Origin: Saturnia japonica
Taxonomy: Eukaryota; Arthropoda; Insecta; Lepidoptera; Saturniidae
DNA length: 64,000 nucleotides
Reading direction: 5' to 3'
NCBI GenBank assembly: GCA_033032175.1
Contig: CM065318.1
Span: 15,624,001 to 15,688,000 of the forward strand
A model generated the notes under the pieces. That model did no database searches. It worked only from the letters and a program-made list of their open reading frames with translations, and was not told where the DNA came from. Position numbers and translations under genes: made by a program. Positions 45,530 through 58,567 of the stretch are shown here, in pieces. The stretch's first letter is position 1. Each line of letters starts with the position of its first letter.

Positions 45530-45725
45530 ATATATCTAGTTGTGTTTAATTCATAAACTTATGTTATTTGGCCTTATATTAAGTAATTTTGGTGGCTCTT
45601 TACATAATTTAGTTGGGTTATTGTGCACATGTGAAGTGGATTATAAATAATAACAGTAACTAGAAACATGCGTTTTATGTTGCCACAAAAACTCCCTGAA
45701 TAGTTCTAGCTAGGAAGGAAAAAAG
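45530..45725 (+). repeat. Copy of the intron 6 repeat near the dpr 3' end
   Basis: Shares TTATATTAAGTAAT, GTGAAGTGGATTATAAATA and CCACAAAAACTCCCTGAA with 17945-18145. Lies downstream of the dpr stop codon (gene on the - strand), so it may fall in its 3' UTR. Confidence 0.5.
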
Positions 45726-45975
45726 GAGAGAAACGCTGAAGAAAAATTCAACCTACGATGATGAACGATGAGCTCATCGACTATCTCGGTTTATGGCATA
45801 GTTCTGTCCTTTTCTTTCCGCGTCTCGTCGCGTGGCGTGTTTTTAAAAGTATGTTTTTGGCTTTAGGTACTCTTGTAGCTCTCAAAGAAGTTTCACTTCA
45901 AGTTTGATACACATTGGTATTTATGATAGGATCCCTCGGGTTAACTGCTAATTGGAATACTTCCTACTGCCACCG

Positions 45976-48900
45976 TCATCGCAAACCGAAATGTATCATC
46001 ACTGAAGTGAGTAGCAGCAGGCAAGTGGCGCTCGAGGTGATACCGTGGATAGCGCTCGTGTTCCGGCGGAGAATCGCCGCCATTTTGTTACCTGTAAATC
46101 GGAATACAAAATGTTTATAGCAGAGTTACCGGCATGGCAACAAACAACTGATATAATATCCTAATTATGGATGGTAGAGGTAACGAGAACCATCATATAT
46201 GCAGGACAAGTAGAAAAGGTATTCAGCTGTAAGCAGCAAATTGCATTTCAAAAACCCATCAAAATGGCGCTAGCGTAGCAAGAGGGAATAACACTTTTTC
46301 GTAATTTTATAGTTTTTAAGAATGTAGACAATCATGGTAAAAGTAAAATCCCACTTTGTATGGAAAATTTTACGAAGGCTTAAAAACATTCACACTGGCA
46401 TGTGCTTTTTGCGGCGCCAAAAGATGAAGAAGAATAATTGACTAGGTTCTTCCTCAGTGCAAAAAACAGAATATTTGATAATGAATGTCTTAACAAGGGA
46501 TGATCAAAGTCCTTCGATGTTTTCGAAACATCACTTTCTAAAATATTCTTATTTACCTACATCGATATTACGAGTACGTTCAAAAACATAGAACATAAAT
46601 TATTCCATAATTGTTGCTTTAAATGAAGCTTAAGGGTCCGTACCTAACCAAAATACATATAAACAGACACACAAGTTTTCCTTAAAAACTAGATCGTCAA
46701 CTCTAAATGTAGCACCCAAAAAGCACATCGATGTTAACTTATTATCGATATTTTGGCTCTATTTTCTATTAACGCTGATCCTTAGTCTTAACGAATGCAA
46801 AAATCAACAGATACTCACTCCCTTCAGATACAAAAACGTGTATTGATGCCGGTTCGGTATTGCTAGCGCTGCACGTATAATTCCCCGAGTCCTTGAGCGT
46901 CGCGCCGCGGACTGTCAGTCTGGACTGAGTGCGCGCGCCGGGCTCAGTTTCGACCGTGATGCCACCACGTGTTGCATCGTAGTTTATCATTCTGTCGTTG
47001 TGATACCAGAATACGTATTGCGGTGGCGTAGGACTCTGGAATTTTAAATTTTACACAAATTTTAAATGTGTGAGGTAGTAAATTAAGGACCTTAGCAAGG
47101 AGTTTTAGAGTTTACTTCTTAAGAATAGATTTAAGGCCCCCGATATGCAAATCTTTCGAGGAGTGAAATTTATCAAATCGTTAATAAAAAGCGTTACATT
47201 TTTCTGTGCAACGTACCTTGCGCACCTTGTACTTTGTACTTATGTATCTATATACATACATCATCTTGCTTTTAGATAAACTATTGACCACTTAATCAAT
47301 CAATCAGTCAGTCTCAATCAATCACCACTTTGCTTATTGCATATTCGTACTTAAAGTAAATTAAGTAAATTCCAGTCGTGCGTCGGAGCTGACACACACA
47401 CAAACACACACACTTTTTTTTAAGTTTTTCATATCAATTAATAACACTACTTGTAATAATTTGCTATAGTAATCACTACAGTAAATCTTCACTGCCAACA
47501 TAAACATGTCGAGTAGGAAGGTACCTAGTTTGGACCTCAATAAGCATATTTTCCACGAAATATATTTTCCCATAGTAATTAGCGATTAGTACCAAATAAC
47601 GGGTGCTAGAGATTCGGCTGAATCGCGACCCTACAGATGGTGATAAACCCGCCACAGTGACCTTTTGCCAGTCGCTGAAACACTTACAGGTCAGTAAAAC
47701 AGCGTCGAATGGTTAGATTGTCATGTCTCTGAGGTAGCTGGTGTTTTTGGATTCACCTTTACTTACACAGCCGTCACACATGCCGTCCTAAAATAAATAA
47801 AAAATGATATTCAGATGTTATATACGATCGCAGTTTGAGCCAGACAACATTATATTGCACGGACTTTTAAGTAAGAAAAAAAAAACATTTTAAGTTCTTT
47901 CATACTTTTTAAAATAGTCAATGTACTCGTATTATTAGGCCGTGGTGGTGAGTAAACCCATATTTACCTGACAAGAACCCTTAGGTACTTAAGTACTATG
48001 ATTATTTGTTATACAGAATATGAAATAAACTAGAGAAAAGCGATAAAATCTCGCAAACAACAATACTCCTCTCCGACACACTCACATATTTTAGCACGTT
48101 ATTCTACAAATAAATTACGAAATTTTTATGTCGCTTTGACATCTTTATGGTCTGTCGTACATTATGATCGTAAATGTTGTTTTTCACAACGTTCGTAGGT
48201 AACGCACTCCACCTGAGAGGCTCGACAGCCTCGGATTCTTATTGATAGCTACGCGAAATGGGCGTAGTCGACAATTTTGTCTAGAATGAGTAAAAGGGGG
48301 GTATGAGGCACACCCACTTTGAAATCAATAACATGAAATGTCTACGTTTCTATTTACGTATAAAGTAATAAACTATATTATAATTATTATAAAGAGGAAA
48401 AGTTTTTTGCTTGTTTAAACACGCTAATCTCTCGAGAACTACTGATCAAATTCAAAAATTTATTTAATATAATATCATATGATAGCTGGATACACGTGGA
48501 ATAGAATAGGCTATTCTAACATTAGGCTACAACTCTCAGCCAGCCTTAAATATTGATTTTTGACAAGTTTGAAGTGTTCCCGAACTACTTTATCCACGTA
48601 CGTAGGCGTAATGGTTATTAACGATACGTAAATACAATGTCCCAAAATATTGGTCTTTTGTATATCTAAAAAAGTACGCGATAACATATGCCTATCTCTT
48701 GTACACAAGCCACAATAGAGTATTTTACGTTTTTTTTTGTTGAAGGAAAAAAATTGATATGTGAGCATTATTTTTAGGCATGTCATATTAATAAATAATG
48801 ATTATTACTTTGAATTTTGGTCACAATAACATTAGATTTTCCAAATAAGAGAGGTCATGTTTTTAGAGGCCGTGTTCTCGTGTATACTAAGTTGACTACA

Positions 48901-50727
48901 CCAACGCTAAACCCCAACAGAATTAGGAACATAAATATCTTAATTATTCAGTTTTTCGTTTTACATGCAACCCCTTTGTTTGCGTATAGTTGAGGAAAGG
49001 ATTTGACTTCGTTAATGAAGTTAAATATTATAATAAACTAAGCTAACTTAAACTAATCTACTTATTATCTTTGTATCTTCAAATTTTATTAAAAACTGTT
49101 GTTACAAGATAAAAGATAATACTTGTGTATTTATATTACATAATACTTTAAAATATCTAACGTAAAAAAAACCGATGTCGTTAAAATCAACAATACACAC
49201 AGTTATCATGCATATATCTGTATACAAGAATGCACTTACTTTACAATAAAAAAAAACAACGTAAAGATCGCTCTTGTGCCTAGTTTCTGAATAAAAAACG
49301 CATACATACAAACAAACAACCATCATATAGTAACCAAGAAAAAAAAAGCACATTAAAGAAACAGAGAACCATGATACAATGATGGGTTAGCTACCTATAA
49401 TTGGACACCGCGTCAATCCACGCGCTTTCGAATTCTACAATGAGCTTGAACGTATGGTGAAGAAAAATATCGTGATGAAATCATAGTATGGTGTTAGGAC
49501 ATTTTATTATGCCCGCTTTGTTATCTTCCATCCTCAAGTTAAAAGTCTATCGCCACGCACCTATAGGTGTGTTCCGGCAGTTGCACTTGAGAGCCAGTCG
49601 TTTTACTAAGTTTAGCGTATTACCATCTTGGGACACATCGTTAACATTGGATGAGATTATGACCAAAGGATTTGCCCAATTGTGAAGCCGTGGAACTGTC
49701 TCCCTCCAAGTATGTTCCTTCCTTCCTACAACATGGGAGTCCTTCGACCATAACGTGAAGAGACAATTGAGAAGACCGGCATGCCAGAGACGACTGGCGT
49801 TAGATTATACATCCCACTTTGGTCACCAATGTTATTGGATTGCTATGTGGTCACTATCAGGCACAGTGTCGTCACTTTGCCGTGCTACAATTAAAGCAAA
49901 TATTAATAAAACAACTATCTATAAACACGCTTTTATTCAATACCAACTGTGCCCCAAGGTTTCACCCGTGTTAATTTTATACAACAAACATCGCCAACGC
50001 ACCCGTTTAGGTAACTTTTTATACTTTGAGTAAAACTATCGACATTTTTATATGGAATAAATTAGATTTTCAAATTATGGCCTGTTACTCGCTGATATTG
50101 TAGCTTTATATTGGTGATAGAATTTTTGAAATCAGTCAAGTACTTTTTAAGTTTATCTATTACAAACAAACAAAAAATCAAATCTTTCCTCTTTATATTA
50201 TTGGTATAGATTTAAATACTTTTATAGGCTTGTAAAGCGCAATGATTTTACTTATTTTGAATTTCCTATTCTGACATTTTATATTAGTGCTACAAACATT
50301 TAACAAATAAATTGGTCTCAGTAAACCCTTTAATTTCATACCCATATCATGGGGGCGCGTAAACAATAATTGGTCAGCCATCTTTGGCTCCGACATATTA
50401 GATTTAGAATGACGTCACTTGGCTAATCATGCATTGTCATCCAAACTAAAAGTGTATGCAAAATTGCAGCTCAATCGGTTGGAGATAAAAAAATTAAAAT
50501 TCAGTTGCAAGATATGACCAACAATGCAAGATTGTAAAAAAAAGTATAAAGTGAAAAAAAATTGTTGTTTTTGTATGTCGAAAATGTCTTACCTTTTCTA
50601 CAATGCAGATGAGGTGAATAACGCTACCCATATCCACATGGTGCTCCCCAGAACCGAGGATGAAAGCTTCTGGGACAACTATTTGCAGGCGCACGTAGTG
50701 TGAGACAATGCCCGTACGGGTTGAAAC
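45976..50727 (-). CDS. dpr: dpr-family Ig-domain cell-surface protein, last three coding exons (partial)
   Basis: Dpr (defective proboscis extension response) proteins are neuronal surface proteins with two Ig domains that bind DIP partners to specify synaptic contacts. Three exons on the - strand: 50727-50593 (45 codons, V-S-T-R-T-G to I-V-E-K, includes LQIVVPEAFILGSGEHHVD and the first Ig2 Cys in HLICIVEK), 47035-46819 (SPTPPQYVFWYHNDRMINYD, then DSGNYTCSASN with the second Ig2 Cys, ending VFVSEG), and 46091-45976 (38 codons including stop). Junctions are CAG/GTAAG, CAG/GTGAGT and acceptor CAG, phases 0 and 1, all in frame. The tail ends in a Leu-rich hydrophobic stretch (TCLLLLTSVMIHFGLR), as expected for GPI attachment. 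The Ig1 exons and signal peptide are missing from the window; dpr introns are usually very long. Which dpr paralog (6/10-like?) is not settled. Confidence 0.87.
47036..50592 (-). other. Intron of the dpr-like gene between its Ig2 exons
   Basis: This 3.56-kb intron separates the two exons that split the second Ig domain. It contains a dispersed repeat copy at about 47095-47400 (shared with 18595-18790 and 19851-20000), a short CA run at 47393-47410, and a degraded LINE-like 3' end around 49540-49930. No additional conserved exon is visible on either strand. Confidence 0.5.
49540..49930 (+). pseudogene. Degraded LINE 3' end (weak)
   Basis: Translated in more than one frame, this stretch gives pieces resembling the C-terminal tail of insect LINE reverse transcriptases, such as FLPSYNMGV followed by a disrupted Arg-rich segment. 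Frames change several times and no reverse transcriptase core is present. It is antisense to the dpr gene and lies within its intron. The match is by recalled pattern only, so it could be misassigned. Confidence 0.3.
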
Positions 50728-51462
50728 CTGGAATTAAGGTTTGTACATTTTTCATTATTAGCTCTGTAATATTCAAAATACTTACTGTGCAAAGGCCCCT
50801 TCCAGAAGAAGGTATAATTAAGACGCAAGCCCAGGACGTGTGAAGAGATTTGTTTTTCTTCTATATTTTTTCAAAGCTAGATAAATAACCGGTACTGTCC
50901 CTGATGGTTAGAAAACACAAATTCGAGTTTACTTTAAGGCTGGTTGGCGTTATTGCCTTGTGATAAAGTCACCATGTATAATTCACAGAAAAAAAGGACA
51001 ATGGTTTCAAATAATTGTAGGTAATATTACATTTAGGGCAGATTTTTCAATCGTCAGATAGGTAACTTTATACGAGGAGTAATTTTGATGGTTTATGTTT
51101 GGCAAACCTAACAAATTTTATAAATGATTCCTCAAATATTATCTGTAGATAGTCAAATCGACCCCAATAAAATATTTTTTAATAAATTTCGAACCCTTAT
51201 TTCAAAGTATTAATTACGAAGTATTACTTGTCACGTCATGTATTATGAATGATGTTGTGTGTGTGTGTTGTATTTATATGAATGTTTTAAGTTTCATGTG
51301 TTACTCTTGAAATTAACATTATACGGAAAAACTTGAGAAACTGATTACGATTTGGGAAGAAAATGTAAAGATAAAGAGAAAAATGAAAAGAAAACATTAC
51401 AAATTAAATGAAAAACAATATTAAAAATATTTAAAAGAGTTATGTTTTATTATAACTTACAA

Positions 51463-51680
51463 GCGATGCCCCATAGTTTCACTCGTGTTATTAAAATGTT
51501 AGACAGGAACCCCCGTGACATCCCTTTAGTGGTGGAATTTGAATAAAAAAGTTCTTAGCGGATACCTACGCCATAAAAACTATCAGTGTGCTAAATTTCA
51601 GTCCTATGCGTTCAGCTGTTTGAGCTATGTGTTGATAGATCCGTCAGTCAGTCAGTCACGGTTTATTTTAGATTAATATT
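51463..51680 (+). repeat. Dispersed repeat, shared with 61420-61625
   Basis: Both stretches carry TTCACTCGTGTTA / TTCATCCGCGTTAA, a TAGCGGAT-CCTACG word, CTATGCGTTCAGC / AATCCGTTCAGTGG and GTGTTGATAGATC in order. Non-coding. Confidence 0.55.
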
Positions 51681-53610
51681 TCCCTGAATCGGAAGAAATT
51701 TAATGGAATTGGTTATATACTGTCACAAGTCTGATTTAATTATTTGCAGGTCGATTCGATTATCATTTGGAACGACAGACGATGGAATTATTGGGGTACC
51801 TACTACTTGAGTCTAATTAATTTTAATCGTGGCCGAGTAAACTCAATCAAGAATGCTCAATACAGACGATATTATGAACAAGCGATTTTAAAAAAATATT
51901 AGATTTTCAGAAAAAGTAAAATTAAGGAAATTCTTGAGCTTCATACAATGTAATAAAGCTATATCTCTGTATATTATTTCTTAAAGCTGTTTGTTTTTTG
52001 TAGTAACGCAGTATTTCCCTTAATTATTCATCAAATTAATGGTTCAAACATAATTGAAAGGTTATGTTCCTGGTTACTGATGAAAATTAATTTTAAAAAT
52101 AGTTTGTTTGTGTGTCAGCTCCGACAAAAGACTGGAGTTTACTCATTAATTATGATTGTCTGACTGACTGACTGACCAGTCGACCGAACCCGAAATTTCC
52201 ATACAAGGGGCCTTGTATGAAAATCGATTTTTAAGGAGTTAATACCAAAAATCGAAAAGCTTTTTGATGACATTCCTAATGAAAATATATTCAACAAACA
52301 TGTATAAAGCGACATCTATTAACATCTGCTTCACTAACATGATAGTCGTTACATTGTTTACATAAAAAAAAAAACACTTTGACTAAAGTATCACATAAGT
52401 TTTTCAGAAGTTTTTTTTTTAAGTTTTTCATGTCAAACAAACTTATACGGTACTGCCTAGTATTAAAGTCCCGTATACATTAAAGTAAAATTACAAACTA
52501 TTAACATTAGTCGCCTTCTAATAAATTCTTCGGCTTACTCGTGTTTCCAGATCCAATTACATTTAACATTCTAGAAACAACATTAGTCTGAGATCTCATG
52601 CCTTTAGTATGTAATTATACTATTGTATGTATACCTACAGAATTAATAGAATTGTAAAGAGATTTGCGTGTTTAATTTCACAGAGAAACTCTTAGATAAT
52701 GCTTGCTTGAAGTCTGATACTAAGACTGACCCAAAACGATCATAAGCTCATCTGATGTTAAACCGATACCCAATATGAATAACATCGTAACTCATTTAGC
52801 TTGGTATCATGAATCAGATATAAAATGGATTGTATATGTTTAAAGCTCTTTCGACTCAACATCTCGCTGCTTTAGAGGGAGAGTGAGATAACAAATAAAA
52901 TAAGGTTTGAAAAAAAAAAACTAATTAAGTGATTTTTTCCGACAAAAACGTGTTTTTACGTGTAACAAAATTTATTATCGGTGTTTTACACTATTATCTT
53001 TTGAGTTTGTTACTTAGAGCTCGGCTCTTTTCATTTATGTGAAAAAGGCTAAAAAGGAGTTGTCTACTTTTTCTGTTTCTGACGTTTTTAAATTTAAGTG
53101 AAGTTACCTACCTGTTTTTTTACAATATCTATGAGATAAACTAAGATATCAGAGCGGGAGCAAGGACGCATCGTACTGTAGACTTATATTTTATCTACCT
53201 GCCGAGAAGCTTGCAGACTCGGTGTTCACTGTTGTGTTTACTTCTGACAGTGACGTCATTAAATCACGCTAAATAAAATAAAAATTGGAAATGTTTACCA
53301 AAATTTGTAAGAATTGTCCTGATAGAATATTCATGCGTTGTCATCCTACTTTACACTGTCGAGCTGCCGAACGAAGTCTCGATATGTGAAATCATTTTCT
53401 TTATGTAAATAGGGCCGTATAATCTACATACACCGCCGCCTTTTGTTCTCTAACATTTGAGAGGTACGTGTAAGTTTTGTGTACAATTTTCGAGTGTAAG
53501 GAGACTTGTGAATTCTGCACGAACTTATTTTAACTTTCTTTATTTTCTCATCGGCGGTTAAAAGTTGCGGCTGATGCGTGTATTCTATTTTGTATTGTTG
53601 AGTGCACTAT

Positions 53611-54017
53611 TTAATCGGCCAAGTGTTTATCTAGTTGATTTTTAAAATAGACTCTTATCGAAGCCTCAGCGATCGTCGGTAAATCATTCACGCCCGTCCT
53701 GAATACTCTGAACTGTTTTTCGCATGTCATGGGTAAGCCAGGTACAAGTAGGGCGTAACTAACCCTCTCCTTGTAGCAAGGTGTTGGTATACACGCGGTA
53801 ACCATGTAGATGTAGAACGGTGTTCCAGTGAAAGTTTTGACGCAGCACTGACTGCTAACACGACATCGTTCACCGGAACGCAGCGACGTCGTAGTACCGG
53901 AGGCGTTGCATTGCGACAACGCATTGCTTGTGTGTCACTCAATGCGTTGAAATCATAGCGTTGCGACGACGCAATGTACTGAGAACGCCGGTGTGGCTTC
54001 ACTCCGTTGTAGCCCAA
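53611..54017 (-). other. GC-richer island, repeat-like, possible LINE tail and hairpin
   Basis: The - strand frame 53919-53611 ends in FRTGVNDLPTIAEASIRVYF, which faintly resembles C-terminal tails of insect LINE polyproteins. At 53915-53943 the words GCATTG and CAATGC face each other, and CGTTGCGACGACGCAATG follows near 53958. Probably a degraded mobile element; class not decided. Confidence 0.3.
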
Positions 54018-54714
54018 GATGGAAAGCTAAGCATAGAGGCTAAATTAATTTTATTGTATCCCGTTGATAGTAATTTGTTCTGGATCCATCTCCCGTGTCA
54101 AATCTGTACCACTACTTTTTTCTTCTGAAATAGCTATGCCAGTAATGTTTAATTTCAGTGTTATGTATGAAACATGTTATGACAAAATATCGATGAGATA
54201 TTTTTACTCTTACTCTGTGCCACAGGGGTAGGCTTGTCGTAAATAATCTCAAATTGCAAAAAGGCTTCTGTCAACACGACGTGTGTTCGTAAACGGCTGT
54301 GTCCGCAGAACGGCCGGTGTGACCCAAACCACGCTTGATCGGCGAAAAAATATTTCTTTACTTTACAAAGGCTTCGACAAATATGTACACTTTGGTACAC
54401 TATATTTACTGTGTTATATTTTAAAATAATGCAATTAGACGTGCTTTTTATTTTATATACTTTTCATTTTAATATTAAATTAAGTTTATTTTAACCCCTT
54501 TTTTGTAGTGGCTCGGCTAAGCAGTTTTGAAATACAATATGATTGAATTTTGTAAATCATTATTATTCTAGCCGTATGCTCGATAGTAATAAAATGGTGT
54601 ACAAAAAAACCGCCACGTCAGATTTAGTCGATTCAAATTACAATTGCAAATAATATTACCCTCCACATAACAGCTAATAATCCATACTATATTAATATTA
54701 TAAATGCAAAAGTA

Positions 54715-54995
54715 ACCCGTCTTTCTGTTGTTTGTCACGGTTCACGCCTAAACCGCTGAATCAATTTTCATGAATTTTGGTATATAGATAGATTGAACCT
54801 TGGGAAACGACAGTGGCTACCTTTTGTCGCCAAAATATTACTTGAAGGTGTGAAATGTGGTATGAAATTTCGTATAAAGAGCAGATAAACCAATTTTGAT
54901 GAATTTTGGTATAGATATGGATTGGACTTTGGAGAAGGACATTAAGCTACTTTATGTCGCGAACATGAAACTTCAAGGGATGAAAGTTTGTATGA
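54715..54995 (+). repeat. Internally duplicated repeat (two diverged units of about 135 bp)
   Basis: TTTTCATGAATTTTGGTATA (54767) recurs as TTTTGATGAATTTTGGTATA (54893), each followed by GATTGGA/TTGAACCTT-GG-GAA and a TACTTTATGTCGC-like word. Resembles a common lepidopteran interspersed unit; no coding potential. Confidence 0.5.
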
Positions 54996-56095
54996 AAAAT
55001 ACATTTTTCTCGAATTAGGGATATGAGGATTCACATGTATGCTTTTTGATATGGCGTTTGCCATTAGGGGATGATTTCAATTAGGTATTATTGAAGTTAT
55101 ATTGGGACGGTTAATGTGTTGGACTCTATTGAAATTGCGCTGCTAATTACAATACCATAGACATAGTTAGTCTGTCAATGATTCTATGCTGGTCTGTTGC
55201 GTTACAGGATCTGTCAGTATGTACAGTGATAAAGCGGGGTGGTATTATAGTTCGCTACCACCATACACATAGTGATAAATCCATCACCAATTTTCTTTTG
55301 GCTTATCGCACTCCGAGATCATTTGAGGCTATTTATACAATTCATAAAACTGAAGTATCTAAATAAATAAATAAAATTATTGCGGTTTGCCGTTATGCGC
55401 GCATCGCACAAAAACTACTGTATAGATTTTGATTTTTTTTCTTTTACACCTTAGATACTTGGCCTTTACCTAAAAAAATAATGATCACGAAATTAGATGA
55501 AGCCTTAAAGAAACAAATAGGCTTTACAAAAAATATTCTTTGCAGACGAAGTCAGTGTACCAGCTAGTGTTATATATATAAGATTTGTTAGTTAACATTT
55601 TATCACATTATTGCCAATCTGTACCTAAAACAAATTGCAAAAAGAGAGCAAATTATAATTTTTGTTAAATTATTTTAACATTTAAAATAAAACGTAACAT
55701 TTCTTAGAGAATGTTTTAGTAATACGTTACATAAATGCTGAGTGGGAGCATCGAAAGGTAAAAAAAACGAGAATGTAATTACACATTTATGTATTTATAC
55801 TGTATTACACCCATAAGTTTCGCTCACGTTCCTAGTTCCTAATAACAAGTGATATCTAGTCAACCATACACGCTTAAGATTGGGTTAAAGTGACAATTGA
55901 AGAACAAGTAGGTTGCAAGCACTTTACCTTTTTATTTCATAAAAAATGGAAAGATTTAGTAAAATAATTTTATGATAATTATACCCTTACCGTGAAACTT
56001 TCTCCTACCAACAGCTAAACATTGAACTGGTCTTTCATCATATTTTACGAGTATATTATGAATATATTACGACGCATCTGATTGGACTATTTTAG

Positions 56096-56371
56096 TGGAC
56101 ACATAACTATGAAAAGCATTATAAAATCCCAGAGGATGTGGTTGTTTCGTCATCCAGACCGGACATATTTCTTTATTCTCGAGAAATCAAGCGTATAGTA
56201 CTTGTAGAGCTTACTGTACCGTGGGAAACTAATATACCTAAAGACCACGCAATAAAAATTAATGAATATTATGATCTATGTAATGAGCTAACCAAAAACG
56301 GCTATGCGGTTAACTTGTATGCGGTGGAAGTGGGAGCGAAATGTCTCTATAAGTTGCTAAAAGTATCGTAA
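56096..56371 (+). pseudogene. Retroelement-associated nuclease-like fragment
   Basis: Open from about 56096 (frame continuing upstream of 56138) with SSSRPDIFLYSREIKRIVLV, ELTVPWE, and VNLYAVEVGAKCLY. The pattern RPD-x(n)-ELTVPWE-x(n)-VEVG is one I recall from ORFs in many animal retroelement copies and it resembles a PD-(D/E)XK nuclease fold (Asp in RPD, Glu in ELT), though the family name is not certain. The frame stops at 56371 and only disrupted similarity follows. An isolated, dead fragment. Confidence 0.5.
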
Positions 56372-57059
56372 CTGGTATCTAAAGAAGCATTAACAGGCTC
56401 TTACCAAATCTGAATTGGCAGGGAGGGTTTCGCGGGCAGTCAAGGTGAGCGCTGATGTGCATCATAAGGGAGCCCCTTAAACCTACACCTGGGTCGCAAG
56501 TGCTGGGGGCTGCTCGTGTTCCCCCTGTCTAACACACGATGGACCCGGCACCCGCACGGTGTGAATCCATGGAATGCTAAAATGTTTGTCTCAATAGAGA
56601 TGTGAACCAATTATAATTATCAGAACCGATTTTTAAGTTCTTAAGTGGGATGAGCATTAGGTGCTGAGTGATCTTTCAATACAGATCGCAAATTTGAAGC
56701 CGATCCATCGGACGAGGTCGTTTGTGTCAATTATGACCATATTGTATTCTGATTATAACAATGACATAACTATAAGACAAAGAGTATAAACAATCACAGA
56801 ACCTAGTACCTAGTTCACCAATTAGAATGTGCTAGCGGTCGCCCAAAGGTCGAAATTCAATCAGCGTCTTTTTGATCATTGACTATTTTCTGTTTTACAT
56901 TTGCAGTATAAGCCTAAACAATGATGCTGTCAGTTTTCACTGAGTGAAATGTCAATCTTTTGGGAGGGGGGGGGGGGGGTCTAAGATCAATGAAATGGTC
57001 AGTTTAGGATTCTCAGTATTATTTCATTTCATTTAATGTATTAGTAACATATTCTTATA

Positions 57060-57245
57060 TTATTGGGGGTTTCTTATGAAATTCTTAGTAGCAGTTCGGA
57101 GTTTGGTTTCGTGCCCGATTAATGGTAATAGGCTCGCCCCCTATTACATGGGACCTAAAACATACTCGGGGAACTGTGGGTACATCTCTGCCTAACCCTT
57201 CGGGGAATACAGACGTGATGGTATGTAACACATATTCTATATAAA
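57060..57245 (+). repeat. Dispersed repeat, inverted partner of 43365-43545
   Basis: Contains CGATTAATGGTAATAGGCTC-like sequence (GCCCGATTAATGGTAATAGG) and CATGGGACCTAAAACATAC. Confidence 0.6.
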
Positions 57246-58334
57246 TTATAGATTTCTGCACACCTTCTCCATGTAAACTTTAACCATGCCAAATCTCCAC
57301 AGTCTTCCGTACGCACAATACTCTTCAAAAGGTGTCCGAAGTTTTCTCCTCGCGTATTAATATATAGATTTTATACCTTACTACAGAGCTCATAAATTGA
57401 TTTTGATTAAGGTGGTAAAGGGATTATTTGATTTGTTCTGTCGCGAATAGTACAGAACCGGGGTTTTGCTTGAATAATCAATTTACCGGTGTTTACCAAT
57501 GACCTTTTTTTTTTAATTATTCCTCGAACTGGTTCAGATCTCTTATTACCAACTTATAAGTAGAATACAAACTGATACCAGCATCATTATCAGTATGCAA
57601 CCAGTGAAGTCTAAGTTGCTACCTCGAGACTCTCGAAGTTTAGAAGCGTAGAAAAGTTTCGCTTCGTAACTAAAAACTTTTCTTCGGTCTAGAATTTTGA
57701 ATCATAGTCTTGTTGGGATTGTCAGATTGGATGTAAGTATGAAGTCATCAAGGGCGGCCGCATCTTTAATATCCTCGACTGGTTTGACCATGATTTCTTA
57801 TGATATTCGGATGTCAAATAGTCGGAGCGAGAATCCGTTTGTCCTAGCCATAAATCGCCTTTTAGGACCGTCCAGTCAAAAGTAGCTAACTATAAAATAT
57901 ACATAAAAAAACCCCGTCGAATCCGAAAAGGGTATATAGGTACCCCAATTATATTACAAAAAAAATACAAATTTTATTTATTATGAAAATAAAAAAGTTA
58001 TTACGATTTAAATTTAACATATTTAGTTTCACTAAAATTTTGCAAATTTTTAAAACTTGAATACACCGTCACCAGCCCCGGCGTGGCGCAGCGGTACGTT
58101 TGATCGTATGGCGGTACCGTGCGCCGCGCCGCCTGTATTACCATGTAAGTTTCCTCATTGAAGTTTTTTTTACATTTTATTTGGGGTAATTTTTTTTACT
58201 TATAATCTGAGATAGATAACATAAACAGAATATAATCTCGATACCCAATAATATCTTCACAGATTCGACAGGGTTTATATTGTTTAATAATTTTATCTAG
58301 AATGAATGAAGCAAATAGGCTGAAAGGTTAACTG

Positions 58335-58567
58335 GTAGGACACAGATAAAATTCTTTGGAGATTTCTCTCTACTTGGGGCAGTTCGACCCTACAATAGAT
58401 CGCAGCCAAATAATCTAGTGTTGTGTTCCCCTGTTGCGTAGGATTTTAGAGCTCTTTGGGGTAGGGGATTCAAGGCCGGCAACGCACTAGTGGTACAAGA
58501 GTCCATAGGGTACGGTAGTCGCTTACCGTCAGGTGGGCCATATGCTTGTTTGCCACCTTGTTTAAAG
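58335..58567 (+). mobile_element. Second SINE-like family, + strand copy
   Basis: Contains GATCGCAGCCAAATAATCTA, GGCAACGCACTAG and GCTTACCGTCAGGTGGGCCA; it aligns inverted with 16880-17195 and lacks the MITE. Confidence 0.65.

Larger units (their letters stand above)
43165..45975. other. Gene-free stretch downstream of the dpr stop codon
   Basis: Strongly AT-rich with two repeats (43365-43545, 45530-45725). The dpr 3' UTR must extend into the right part of this stretch (leftward from 45975), but its poly(A) site is not evident among many TTTATT words. Confidence 0.4.

Noticed and set aside
45914..46120. 68-aa + strand frame with many basic residues
   Set aside because: It is the antisense shadow of the last dpr exon (46091-45976), which has matching splice phase and a sensible hydrophobic tail.
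55178..55366. Frame with FLLAYRTPRSFE, like a Ty3/gypsy integrase tail
   Set aside because: The similarity spans only about ten residues with no other integrase or LTR feature nearby.
56966..56979. Run of 14 G as a possible quadruplex or regulatory site
   Set aside because: A single homopolymer inside AT-rich DNA; most simply a slippage tract.
58074..58150. tRNA-like head (GGCGTGGCGCAGCGGTACG)
   Set aside because: Only an A-box-like word is seen; there is no B box at the right distance. At most a truncated SINE start.
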